Assembly (NCBI RefSeq): GCF_028368975.1
Contig: NZ_JAQNDM010000002.1
Span: 6,566,425 to 6,630,424, forward strand
Direction: 5' to 3'
Origin: Stigmatella ashevillena
GTDB lineage: Bacteria > Myxococcota > Myxococcia > Myxococcales > Myxococcaceae
Length of the DNA stretch: 64,000 nt
The notes under the pieces are model-generated. The model was not told the origin of the DNA. It was given only the letters and a program-made list of their open reading frames with translations, and ran no database searches. The position numbers were made by a program, and so were the translations under genes. Of this stretch, positions 16,361 to 24,637 are shown one piece after another (the first letter of the stretch is position 1; every line of letters begins with the position of its first letter).

Positions 16361-19051
16361 ATGTCTTCCTCCCTCCTTGTCTCCATGACCGAGGCCGGCG
16401 ACCCGGGCCACGTCGGCCAGAAGTTCGCGCGCCAGCAGCGCCTGGCCCAGCAGGGCTTTCCGGTCCCCGAGTTCTTCTGCCTCACCACCGGGATGTTCCA
16501 GCAGGTGTCGCGGCCCATCCTCTCCGCCATCGAGCAGCTCACCGCGAAGGTGGACCGGACCTCTCAGCAGGACGTCCGCCGCGTCGCTGGTGACATCGAA
16601 AGGCTCTTTCTGGAGGTTCCGCTGGGCGCCGAGTGCGAGGCGTCCATCCTGGAGGCGTTCGATCGCACCTTCGGCGCCGAGGCCACGGTGGCGGTGCGGG
16701 CCTCCGTCGTGGGCCGTTCCCTGGCCGAGAGCGAGGACTCGGAGGCCGATCCGTTCGCGGGCGTGAGCTCGACGTTCCTCTACGTCAAGCGCGGGCTGTT
16801 GCTCGACCGGATCCGCCGCTGCTGGGCGTCGGGGTTCACGCCGGAGGGGCTGCTCTATCGCCTCGCCCAGGGGCGCGACCTCCGCGGGCTCACCGTGGCG
16901 GTGGGCGTCCAGCGAATGATTCCGGGGCGTCGCTCGTTCGTGGTCTTCACATGCGATCCGAAGACGACGGAGCGCAAGACGCTCATCGTCGCGGGCCACG
17001 GGATTGGCGAAGGCGTGGTGCAGGAGAAGGTCGGCGTCGACCACTACTTCCTCCATCCCCAGACGGGCCGCATCGACCGGGAGCTCGGGCACAAGGCGGA
17101 GATGCTGTGCGAGAACCCCGTGCCTGGCGGCGAGCTGCTCTGCCTGCCCGTGCCGGAGTCCCTGCGGGATGCCCCCTGCTTGTCGGACGCGGAAATCCAA
17201 CGGTTGGGGTCGCTGGCTCGGGACATCGAACGCACCTTCGGCGTTCCCCAGGACATCGAGGGCACCTTCACGGAGGACGGGACGCTCCACGTCCTCCAGG
17301 CACGCCCCATCGCCTTCGACTTCCGGAAGATTCGCGTGTGGAGCTGCGCGAACGTCTCGGAGAGCTTCCCGGGCGTCACCACTCCGCTGACGTACTCGCT
17401 CGCCAGCCACTTCTACGAAGTCATCTTCTACGACTTCCTGCGCCGCCTGCGGGGCGCGGACGCGCGGACCCTGCATGACCACGGGTCTGCCTTCCAGAAC
17501 ATGCTGGGCTTCATCGACGGGCGCGTCTACCACTCGCTGTCAGACCTGATGCACGTCAACGGCATCAACCCCATCGCCGCCCCCTTCATGAAGGACCTGG
17601 AGGACGTGCTTCAACTGGACGCTTCATTGTTTATCCGGTTGCCCGGCCACCGCGACAGCTTCCCCAGCACTGCCCAGTACATGCTCGCCATGGGACGCGC
17701 GGTGGGGGGCGCGTTGAGCACCACCGCATGGTTCCGGCACGACTTCGACATGTACGAGAAATGGTGGCAGCGGACGCTCGCCGGGCTGCGGGCCCTGACC
17801 CCGGAGCAGGAGGATCCGCTGGTCCTCATCTACCACTTCCGGCAAGTCTGGACCGGGGTAGGAAACTGGTGGGGGCTGACGCTCATCAACCACTGGTACA
17901 TCAACACGTACTACGGGCTGGCGCGCAGGTTGCTGCTCAAGTGGACCGGGGAGGACCCCAGCGCGCTGCTCGTAGGCCTGCTGTGCGGAGCCCGGCCGGA
18001 TGCGAGCACGCATGCGCTCCTCTCCGCCGTGGCGCTCGCGGAGGCCGTGCGTGCGGACCGCGCGCTGTCGAAGCTCTTCGCGGAGGGCGAGGCGGAAGCG
18101 GTGTGGCGGAAGATCGATGCCGGTGAAGTCCCTGCTGCGTTCGCCCAGGCGTTCCGCGAACACCTGCGTGAGTACGGCGACCGGGGGGTGCAGGAACTGA
18201 ACGTGGAGCGCCCGAACCTGCGGGAGACCCCCTGGGAACTGGTGCGCATCGTCCAGTCCTATTCGCGCACGTCCGTCACCCGGGAGGAGTTGAGGACGTC
18301 CGACAAGGCACGGCGCGCGGAGGCGGAAGCCCGGCTGCGGCACCTGCTGAAGGGACAGCCGCTGCGCAGGCTCGCGCTCCAGCCGCTGCTGGAGCGATTG
18401 CGCACGGTGATTGGTCTGCGGGAGGACAGCCGGTTCTGGCGCGGTCAGCTCTTCGGCTTCAGCAAGCGCGTGTTCGCGGTGCTGGGGAAACGGATGGCGG
18501 AGCGTGGCGTGCTCGATGCGCCGCTGGACGTGCATTACCTCACGATGCGGGAAGTGCTGGACCACTTCGAGGGCCGGGGCGTCACCCGGCGGGTGAGTGA
18601 ACTCGCGCGGCTTCGCCGGCAGGAGCACCTGGACAACCAGGAGCGCCAGCCGCCTCGGGACTTCACCACCGTGGGCAGCGTGGTGGACGGGATTCCCCGT
18701 GCCGTCGAGGCCGTGAGCGGTGATGCCTCCCTGCTCATGGGCATTGGTTCGAGCGCGGGCATCGTGGAGGGCTTCGCGCGCATCGTGAAGGACCCGGGCG
18801 CGGTGGGCACGCTGGGCAAGGAGGACATCCTCATCGCGAAGGAGACGGATCCAGGCTGGCTCTTCTTGATGCTGGCATCCGGAGGCATCGTGGTGGAGCG
18901 GGGGAGCATGCTCTCGCATACGGCCATTGCCGGCCGGAAGTTCGGCATCCCGACGGTGGTGGGCGTGCCTCACGCGACGACACGCATTCCGGACGGTGCG
19001 CGGGTGCGGGTGGATGGCACGACGGGAACGGTCACCCTGGTAGCGGCATGA
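16361..19051 (+). CDS. PEP-synthase/rifampin-phosphotransferase-like enzyme
   Basis: 896 residues from ATG 16361, chosen for the AAGGA ribosome site about 13 bases upstream; an in-frame ATG at 16307 lies inside the previous gene. The N-terminal ~330 residues look like the ATP-grasp PPDK_N domain (HVGQKFARQQRLAQQGFPVPEFFCLTT, VAVRASVVGRS, QDIEGTFTEDGTLHVLQARP). The C-terminus holds the swivelling phosphohistidine domain GSMLSHTAIAGRKFGIPTVVGV with His at about 853. The middle is unlike the PEP-binding barrel of PpsA and closer in layout to rifampin phosphotransferase, an antibiotic-inactivating dikinase. In this operon it could phosphorylate a pathway intermediate or provide self-resistance. 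Confidence 0.85.
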   Translation: MSSSLLVSMTEAGDPGHVGQKFARQQRLAQQGFPVPEFFCLTTGMFQQVSRPILSAIEQLTAKVDRTSQQDVRRVAGDIERLFLEVPLGAECEASILEAFDRTFGAEATVAVRASVVGRSLAESEDSEADPFAGVSSTFLYVKRGLLLDRIRRCWASGFTPEGLLYRLAQGRDLRGLTVAVGVQRMIPGRRSFVVFTCDPKTTERKTLIVAGHGIGEGVVQEKVGVDHYFLHPQTGRIDRELGHKAEMLCENPVPGGELLCLPVPESLRDAPCLSDAEIQRLGSLARDIERTFGVPQDIEGTFTEDGTLHVLQARPIAFDFRKIRVWSCANVSESFPGVTTPLTYSLASHFYEVIFYDFLRRLRGADARTLHDHGSAFQNMLGFIDGRVYHSLSDLMHVNGINPIAAPFMKDLEDVLQLDASLFIRLPGHRDSFPSTAQYMLAMGRAVGGALSTTAWFRHDFDMYEKWWQRTLAGLRALTPEQEDPLVLIYHFRQVWTGVGNWWGLTLINHWYINTYYGLARRLLLKWTGEDPSALLVGLLCGARPDASTHALLSAVALAEAVRADRALSKLFAEGEAEAVWRKIDAGEVPAAFAQAFREHLREYGDRGVQELNVERPNLRETPWELVRIVQSYSRTSVTREELRTSDKARRAEAEARLRHLLKGQPLRRLALQPLLERLRTVIGLREDSRFWRGQLFGFSKRVFAVLGKRMAERGVLDAPLDVHYLTMREVLDHFEGRGVTRRVSELARLRRQEHLDNQERQPPRDFTTVGSVVDGIPRAVEAVSGDASLLMGIGSSAGIVEGFARIVKDPGAVGTLGKEDILIAKETDPGWLFLMLASGGIVVERGSMLSHTAIAGRKFGIPTVVGVPHATTRIPDGARVRVDGTTGTVTLVAA

Positions 19052-19974
19052 CGGCGGCCTGGATGTCCCGATGCAGAGCCGTCCTGCGCTTCTCCCTGGA
19101 TCGCTACCCACCCCTGTTCTACGGGGTGGGATTCGTGCTCTGGGCGCTGGGGCTGGACAGCGTCTTCCTGCGGCTCGAGGGGCAGGACCTCACGCTGTCC
19201 TGGAACCTGCTGAGCGTGGCATTGAGTGTGGCGGGCGTCGGGTATTTCATGCGCATCGTGGATGAGCTGCGCGACTACGGCTACGACCGGATCCACAATC
19301 CCGATCGGGGACTGGTGCGCGGCGACGTCAGCTTCGGGGACCTGTACGGGGCGCTCACGGTGTGCGCGGTCCTCCTGGTCGGGGTGAACCTGCCGGTGTC
19401 GTGGCCTCGGGCGCTCATCCTCCTGGGCATCATGGGCTACAGCCTGCTCCTCTGGTGGCTGGAGCAGAACAGCGCCGTGTACCAGCGGAGCATGTTTTTG
19501 AGCCTCGGGGTGGCCATCCAGTTGCACGTAGGCCAAGGGCTCTATGTCTGGGTGTCCCACGCCGAGCGCACGGGGAGGCCCCTGGAGGGGCGAGGGGTGC
19601 TCGTGGTGCTGGGACTCGTTGGCATCTATCTGCACTGGGAGGTCATGCGAAAGACGGCTTGGCCCGGATCCACGAAGCCAGGCGAGAAGCTGTATTCGGA
19701 TGAGGTGGGGCCGGTGGCGAGCGGCCTCATTGGCTTCGCATGGGTTGCCGGGGCAGTGGGGACGCTGCTGGGACTGACGAAGCCCTGGAGAGCGGAAACG
19801 CTTTCGCAGGGGATTGCCTGGCTCTTCTTGCTCCCCGTCGTGCTGGGAGCCCTCAACGTGGGCATGTTCTTCAAGACCCGGAGCCCGCGGAGCCGCTCAG
19901 GACGGCTCGCGGGGATCAGCTACCTCATGTTCCTCTTGACCGTGCTTCTGTATGGCTTCACGGGGAGCGCATGA
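19048..19974 (+). CDS. UbiA-family prenyltransferase
   Basis: 308 residues with about eight hydrophobic spans. The first aspartate motif reads DELRDYGYD at 72-80 (DxxxDxxxD type) and is followed by the basic RIHNPDRGLVRG, as in UbiA enzymes. A second motif, KLYSDEVGP near 218, takes the place of the second Asp loop. UbiA enzymes attach prenyl diphosphates to aromatic or other acceptors at the membrane. The start ATG overlaps the stop of the PEP-synthase-like gene, so it closes the five-gene operon. Confidence 0.85.
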   Translation: MTAAWMSRCRAVLRFSLDRYPPLFYGVGFVLWALGLDSVFLRLEGQDLTLSWNLLSVALSVAGVGYFMRIVDELRDYGYDRIHNPDRGLVRGDVSFGDLYGALTVCAVLLVGVNLPVSWPRALILLGIMGYSLLLWWLEQNSAVYQRSMFLSLGVAIQLHVGQGLYVWVSHAERTGRPLEGRGVLVVLGLVGIYLHWEVMRKTAWPGSTKPGEKLYSDEVGPVASGLIGFAWVAGAVGTLLGLTKPWRAETLSQGIAWLFLLPVVLGALNVGMFFKTRSPRSRSGRLAGISYLMFLLTVLLYGFTGSA

Positions 19975-20040
19975 GGTGAGTTCTGACGTCACGAGAGGGT
20001 GACGGCCAAGACGTTGTCGGACAACCCTGGGCATGAGGAA

Positions 20041-20072
20041 GAACGTGCCAGGAATGGCATGCAGGCACGTTC
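20041..20072. terminator. Bidirectional hairpin between convergent genes
   Basis: GAACGTGCC (20041-20049) pairs perfectly with GGCACGTTC (20064-20072), leaving a 14-base loop. It lies 66 bases after the UbiA stop and 49 bases after the GH43 stop on the other strand, so it can serve both. No T-run is obvious. Confidence 0.6.
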
Positions 20073-20121
20073 CCCGGGGGATTGCAGATGGCAGGGTACC
20101 CCGACTCGTCCGTGGCCCTTG

Positions 20122-21528
20122 TTATTGCTTCGTGAACGTCAGGTGGTCGAGATTGAACGCGTCACCAAAACGCACCTGGATGACGTGTGTGCCGGCTTGC
20201 AGGTTCACCTGCGTGCTCACCGTCGTATAGGTTTGCCATTCTCCGGTATTCGGCACGGCGAGGGTGCCGACCTGCTGTCCGTCGAACGCAATGCGCAGCG
20301 AGCTGCCGTTGGCCGTCTGCGTCGCGACCCGCGCTGACACGGTATACGTTCCACTCGTTGCCACGTTCACCGTGTACTCCAGCCACTCTGCGGAACTCAC
20401 CCAGCCGACGTGGTATCCACCGCCGGGAATCCCGCCGACGTCGACGGCTTCGCCTGTCCGGTACGCACCGCCTTCGTTCTGAGGACTGCCGTCGCTGAAC
20501 GCGACGCCCTGTCCGCCGTTGTCGTACTCCTCCGCTTGGACCACGCCGGGAATCGGGCGGGGCGAGCCAAAATACGGCGTGCCGTGCTGCTTCGTCTGCT
20601 TGACCAACTGAATCGTGCCGTCGTTGTTGTAATACAGCTTGTCAACGCTGACCGAGCGCAGCCAGTCGTTCCCCGACAACATGCTCGTGTGGTAGAAGGC
20701 GTACCACTGCCCCTTGTACTGCACGATCGAGCCGTGGTTCGTCGAGCTGTCGGTGGAGTCGATGTAGATGCCGCGATGCGTCCACGGCCCCAGCGGGCTC
20801 GTGCTCGTGGCGTAACGCATGCGGTTGTGCTCACCGTTCTGGTCGTGGTTGTCCGAGTACGACAAGTAGTAGAGCCCGTTGCGCTTGTGCACCCACGAGG
20901 CCTCGTGGAAGTCGACCAAGCCCTGCATGTTCTGCATCTGGCCGTCGATCTCCACCATGTTGGCCTTGAGCTTGCCGCCCTTGGCGATGCCGCCACCGCC
21001 GTAATACAGATACGCTTGGCCATCGTCGTCGACGAACACTGCGGGATCGATCAGCGACTCGAGTCCCGGGATGTAGCCCTGCACGGTGAAGTTCGCGGCT
21101 GGCTGTGAGCTCGTCGCCACACCGATCTTCCAGGTGGTGTTCCACTCCGTCCCGCTGGGGTGCGGAAAGTAGAAGTAGTACACGCCGTTCTTGTAGGCCA
21201 CATCGGGTGCCCACATGAAGCCGCCCTCCGGCCTTCCCCAGGGCACGCTGGAGGCGCGCAGGATCTCTCCGTGGTCAACCCAGTTGACCATGTCGTTGGT
21301 TGAGTAGACATGGTACTGGTCCATGAGGTCGGCGCCGCGCGGCGGGGCGATGTCGTGCGAGGGATAGACATAGAGCCGCCCGTCGGCCCAGACATGCGCC
21401 GAGGGATCGGCCGTGTAGATGTTGCGGAAGATCGGGTTTCGTGAATCGCCGACGGTCTGCGCGGCTGCCGAGGACGCGGCGAGCGACGCGCCGGCAATCA
21501 CCAGCGAAAGGATGCAACGCTTGGACAT
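20122..21528 (-). CDS. Secreted GH43 glycosidase with C-terminal CBM6
   Basis: 468 residues from ATG 21528, preceded by AGGAG and opening a signal peptide (MSKRCILSLVIAGASLAASSAAAQ). A five-bladed GH43 domain covers about residues 25-320, with the usual acids in TADPSAHVWADGRLYV, IDPAVFVDDDGQAYLYYGG and FHEASWVHKRNGLYYL. The last ~130 residues are a CBM6-type beta-sandwich (VQAEEYDNGGQG, GWVSSAEWLEYTVNV, HVIQVRFGDAFNLDHLTF). GH43 enzymes act on arabinan or xylan side chains. Codon use and style differ a little from neighbours, which may hint at transfer. Confidence 0.92.
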   Translation of the reverse strand: MSKRCILSLVIAGASLAASSAAAQTVGDSRNPIFRNIYTADPSAHVWADGRLYVYPSHDIAPPRGADLMDQYHVYSTNDMVNWVDHGEILRASSVPWGRPEGGFMWAPDVAYKNGVYYFYFPHPSGTEWNTTWKIGVATSSQPAANFTVQGYIPGLESLIDPAVFVDDDGQAYLYYGGGGIAKGGKLKANMVEIDGQMQNMQGLVDFHEASWVHKRNGLYYLSYSDNHDQNGEHNRMRYATSTSPLGPWTHRGIYIDSTDSSTNHGSIVQYKGQWYAFYHTSMLSGNDWLRSVSVDKLYYNNDGTIQLVKQTKQHGTPYFGSPRPIPGVVQAEEYDNGGQGVAFSDGSPQNEGGAYRTGEAVDVGGIPGGGYHVGWVSSAEWLEYTVNVATSGTYTVSARVATQTANGSSLRIAFDGQQVGTLAVPNTGEWQTYTTVSTQVNLQAGTHVIQVRFGDAFNLDHLTFTKQ

Positions 21529-21715
21529 GAATGGCTCCTGGAGTCGCGGGAGCGCAATCGCTCCCGCAAAGCCGAGACTATCGGTCAGCAATTTTTTGCA
21601 AGTCAATCATGATGGTGTGAATGGCGCGGTGCGTTGCGAGGAAATCGTTGCATGCAAATTCAGTTGCCTCGACCCGCCACGCTCGTCTCACCGGCAAGCG
21701 CCCGCGAGCGGCGGC

Positions 21716-22795
21716 TCAATGCAAGTACGAGAGCTGGAGTTGCATGAAACGGTGGCCTCCCAGCCGGGGCTCAGGCGGTTCGGCCATTTCCTGAGAGCGG
21801 AAGACCATGCTCAGGTCGGCCTGGAAGTGGCGTGTGCGCACGGCCCCGCCGAACTCGCTGTCTCCAACAAAGGGTGTCTTCCGGACGCTGATGCTCTTGC
21901 GGAAGAGGGTCCCATCCAGAAACAAGTTGCGTGCCACCCACCGCACCTGCCCGCGAGCGAAGAAGTATGCCTCCCAGGTGCGCTCGGGCGGTGCCGCCTT
22001 GGGACTCACCTCCGCGGTGGGCGCCCCTGCGGGGCGCTCCTCCTTCAAGGTCTGGAGGATGGAAGGCATGATGGGGGACAGCCCGAACGGCCGGGCGAGC
22101 AGCCCCACGCGCACCGTGGCTCCCACGCTGACGTTCGTAAAGACCGTGCCCAGCATGGCTCCCGCTGACCAGGTCGCGTCGACGTAAGGGCTCCAGATCA
22201 GGGGCTGTTCGCGCAGCGCGGAGAGGTGAAAGGCGGGCTCGGTGGGCAACTGCGCCTCCCATCCGATGGGGTCTCGCGCCGTGTCTGGGCCGAACAGACG
22301 CCGCAGCGCCGAGTGAAACCCGCGCTGGACGTACTTCGCGCCCGAGGCGGGACCGATGACGCCCACGGTGGCCTCCAGCGTGAGCCGCGAGGAGCGGGAA
22401 GGGGTCTCGGCGGCGGCGATGTGCTGGAAGAGCAGCCCGGCATGGAGCCAGCCGCCGTAGGGGCGGTCATCCGGGTTCGGCCAGGGCTCCTCTCCTTCGA
22501 GAGGGACGATGTGGCTGGGCGTATAGATGTTCTGGGCCAGCGAGCCGCCGCAGGGATAGCGGTGGTCCACGGTGTCTGGGAAGCCGAGCGCGAGGGCGAG
22601 GGCGCGGCAGGTGTCGTATTCACCGTGGTGTTCCAGGCGAATGCCGTTTGTATAAAAGCGGTCACTCTGAGCGAGCACATCGTTTTCGATGTGCAGGGTC
22701 GTCACGAAAGGCAGCTTCACCTCCGCTGACACGGGAGTGGAAGCAGAGGCCTGGGCCACGGCAGCAGAGGACAGCAGCACGAGGGCTCGCAGCAT
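21716..22795 (-). CDS. LpxR-like lipid A 3'-O-deacylase
   Basis: 359 residues with a signal peptide. The family signature is clear: IENDVLAQSDRFYTNGIRLEH at about 36-56 (ENDxxxxxDxxYTNGxxxxH), PCGGSLAQNIYTPSHI, DDRPYGGWLHAGLL, and a C-terminal beta-strand ending FMQLQLSYLH. LpxR removes the 3'-acyloxyacyl chain of lipid A in the outer membrane, using Asn, Ser/Thr and His with calcium. It stands alone. Confidence 0.85.
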   Translation of the reverse strand: MLRALVLLSSAAVAQASASTPVSAEVKLPFVTTLHIENDVLAQSDRFYTNGIRLEHHGEYDTCRALALALGFPDTVDHRYPCGGSLAQNIYTPSHIVPLEGEEPWPNPDDRPYGGWLHAGLLFQHIAAAETPSRSSRLTLEATVGVIGPASGAKYVQRGFHSALRRLFGPDTARDPIGWEAQLPTEPAFHLSALREQPLIWSPYVDATWSAGAMLGTVFTNVSVGATVRVGLLARPFGLSPIMPSILQTLKEERPAGAPTAEVSPKAAPPERTWEAYFFARGQVRWVARNLFLDGTLFRKSISVRKTPFVGDSEFGGAVRTRHFQADLSMVFRSQEMAEPPEPRLGGHRFMQLQLSYLH

Positions 22796-22864
22796 GCCGC
22801 CAGTCTATCTCCTATCGGTTCAAGGCGCGAGCAGGTGTGCCCTTCACTTCGCGGTGGAAAGAGG

Positions 22865-23485
22865 TTAGAGCGCGGCGACCAGCTCGGCGGTGGTGATCAC
22901 CGCATGCGCGTACGTGGGGCCGTTGATGTCGTGAGCACAGCGCATCGCTTCCTGGCTCGCCGCCGCGGTTGCGTCGCGAACGAGCGTCACGTGGTAGCCG
23001 AGTTCGACGGCGTATTTGCCGGTGCTCTCGATGCAGGTGTTGGCGATCAAACCCACCAGGATGACCCGGGTCACACCCTTCTGCTTGAGGATCGTGTCGA
23101 GATTGGTGTTGGCGAAGCCGCTCGAGCCCCAATGCTCGGTGCAGACCAGATCCCCGGGTTGGGGCGCGAAGTCAGGGTACCACTCGCCGCCCCAGCTCCC
23201 GTCCGCGAAAATCTGCTTCTTGTAGCCACCGAGCATATAGGGGTTCGGATGCTCCCAACCGTCGAGCTCGTTCGGCTTCCAGCGGTGGTGCGGAACGATC
23301 ACGATCTTCAGGCCGGAGGCACGGGCCTTGGCGGTGACCTTCTTCAGATTGTCGATCAGTCCGACTTCGGTCGCGACCTTCGACACCATCGGCCACAGCT
23401 TGCCTTCCTTGGCGAGGAAGTCGTTGTAGGGATCGACAAACAACAGCGCTGTCTTGCCCAGATCGACGGTGTAAGCCTCGGTCAT
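22865..23485 (-). CDS. Isochorismatase-fold cysteine hydrolase
   Basis: 206 residues. The nucleophile motif LIANTCIESTGKYAVELGYHVTLVRDAT and the N-terminal LLFVDPYNDFL aspartate are those of the isochorismatase/nicotinamidase fold. The catalytic Lys normally found four residues before S-A-F is replaced by His in CTEHWGSSGF. It therefore probably belongs to the broad cysteine-hydrolase branch acting on amides or carbamates of unknown identity. Confidence 0.85.
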   Translation of the reverse strand: MTEAYTVDLGKTALLFVDPYNDFLAKEGKLWPMVSKVATEVGLIDNLKKVTAKARASGLKIVIVPHHRWKPNELDGWEHPNPYMLGGYKKQIFADGSWGGEWYPDFAPQPGDLVCTEHWGSSGFANTNLDTILKQKGVTRVILVGLIANTCIESTGKYAVELGYHVTLVRDATAAASQEAMRCAHDINGPTYAHAVITTAELVAAL

Positions 23486-23635
23486 TGACGCCTCCGTGAG
23501 AGAGTTCCCGGCGCACTGGGCGGGGATCGAGGTGAGGATGAAGGAACCCGCCCACCGCGTCTATTTGTCTCTCAGGCTGCCGCGCTAACACCATCGTATA
23601 GGTCGGTCCCCAGTCAGTGGGCCGTCATCGCATGC

Positions 23636-24601
23636 CTACCGGCCGAGCCGTTCCTGGTCAGCGGCGATTTTGTCGTACAGCGCGTCGCGCACAGCGTCGT
23701 CCGGGACCGCCGACGGTGCGAAGTTCGCCGCGACGAGCTTCATCCCCTGCCAAGGATCAATCGGACAATCAAAAGCGCCCACGACGGATTTCACTTTGGA
23801 GTTATCGAATTGGACCGAGGGGGCCTTGTCGCCGAGGAGGGGACCCTCCCACTCCGGGTTGTACCGGATGAGCGTATCGGAGGCGACGTGGACCCACCGT
23901 GGCTCCCGCACACCGATCGCCGCGGCGATCGCCTCGGAAATCTCGTTCCATGACCATTGCCGGTCATGGGTGATGTGAAACGCTTCGCCGAGCGCACGCG
24001 GATTGCCGAGCAGTCGCGCGAAGGGGGGGGCGAAATCGCGCGCGTGCGTGAGGGTCCAGAGCGATTCACCATCGCCATGAATGATGACGGGCAGTCCACG
24101 CAACAGCCGGGACACCTCGCCGCCCAGAGGCGTCGGCATGTGGGTACGGTAGGTGTGGCTTGGCCGCACGATGGTGTACGGCAGGCGGTTTTGCGCACGA
24201 AGGATGGCCTCCATCTCGGCCTTCGCTCGCGAGTACGCCCAGTGTGGGTTGTGGAGCGGCGTTTGCTCGGTGATGGGCAGATGGCGGACGGGTTTGGCGT
24301 ACGCCGAGGCGGAGCTGATGAAGACATACTGCCCACAGTGTCCGCTGAAGATGTCGATGTCCCGCTGGAGTTCCGCCGGAGAGAAGAGGCGGAACTGGCA
24401 AATGACGTCGAAGTTTTCAGCAGCAAGGCGCGAATACGCTGCGTCGTCGCCCACATCGCCTGTCACGAAGCGGCAGGCCGGCGGAAGCCCGGCATTGTTC
24501 CGGCCGCGATTGAAGACCGTGACGTCGTGTCCCAGCCGCACGGTCTCGTGGATGCAGTCGAAGCTGATCTCACCACTGCCACCGATGTAAAGCACGCGCA
24601 T
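23636..24601 (-). CDS. NAD-dependent epimerase/reductase (extended SDR)
   Basis: 321 residues. MRVLYIGGSGEIS is a Rossmann glycine motif, and WAYSRAKAEMEAIL supplies the catalytic YxxxK with an upstream SSASAYAKP serine motif, so unlike the SDR at 15370 this one is intact. It resembles the reductase/epimerase group that includes chloroplast stem-loop-binding proteins. The substrate is unknown. Short spacing to the RND pump end (34 bases) does not imply linkage. Confidence 0.85.
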   Translation of the reverse strand: MRVLYIGGSGEISFDCIHETVRLGHDVTVFNRGRNNAGLPPACRFVTGDVGDDAAYSRLAAENFDVICQFRLFSPAELQRDIDIFSGHCGQYVFISSASAYAKPVRHLPITEQTPLHNPHWAYSRAKAEMEAILRAQNRLPYTIVRPSHTYRTHMPTPLGGEVSRLLRGLPVIIHGDGESLWTLTHARDFAPPFARLLGNPRALGEAFHITHDRQWSWNEISEAIAAAIGVREPRWVHVASDTLIRYNPEWEGPLLGDKAPSVQFDNSKVKSVVGAFDCPIDPWQGMKLVAANFAPSAVPDDAVRDALYDKIAADQERLGR

Positions 24602-24637
24602 CGTTGCCCCCCCCCTGCCTGCTTGGAGTTTTTTGAA

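Noticed and set aside
16122-17533. Frames antisense to or overlapping the PEP-synthase-like gene
   Set aside because: They have no recognisable motifs and follow the codon shadow pattern.
20122-24601. Genomic island by transfer
   Set aside because: Codon style seems slightly different, but no integrase, tRNA or flanking repeats are visible; not enough to claim an island.
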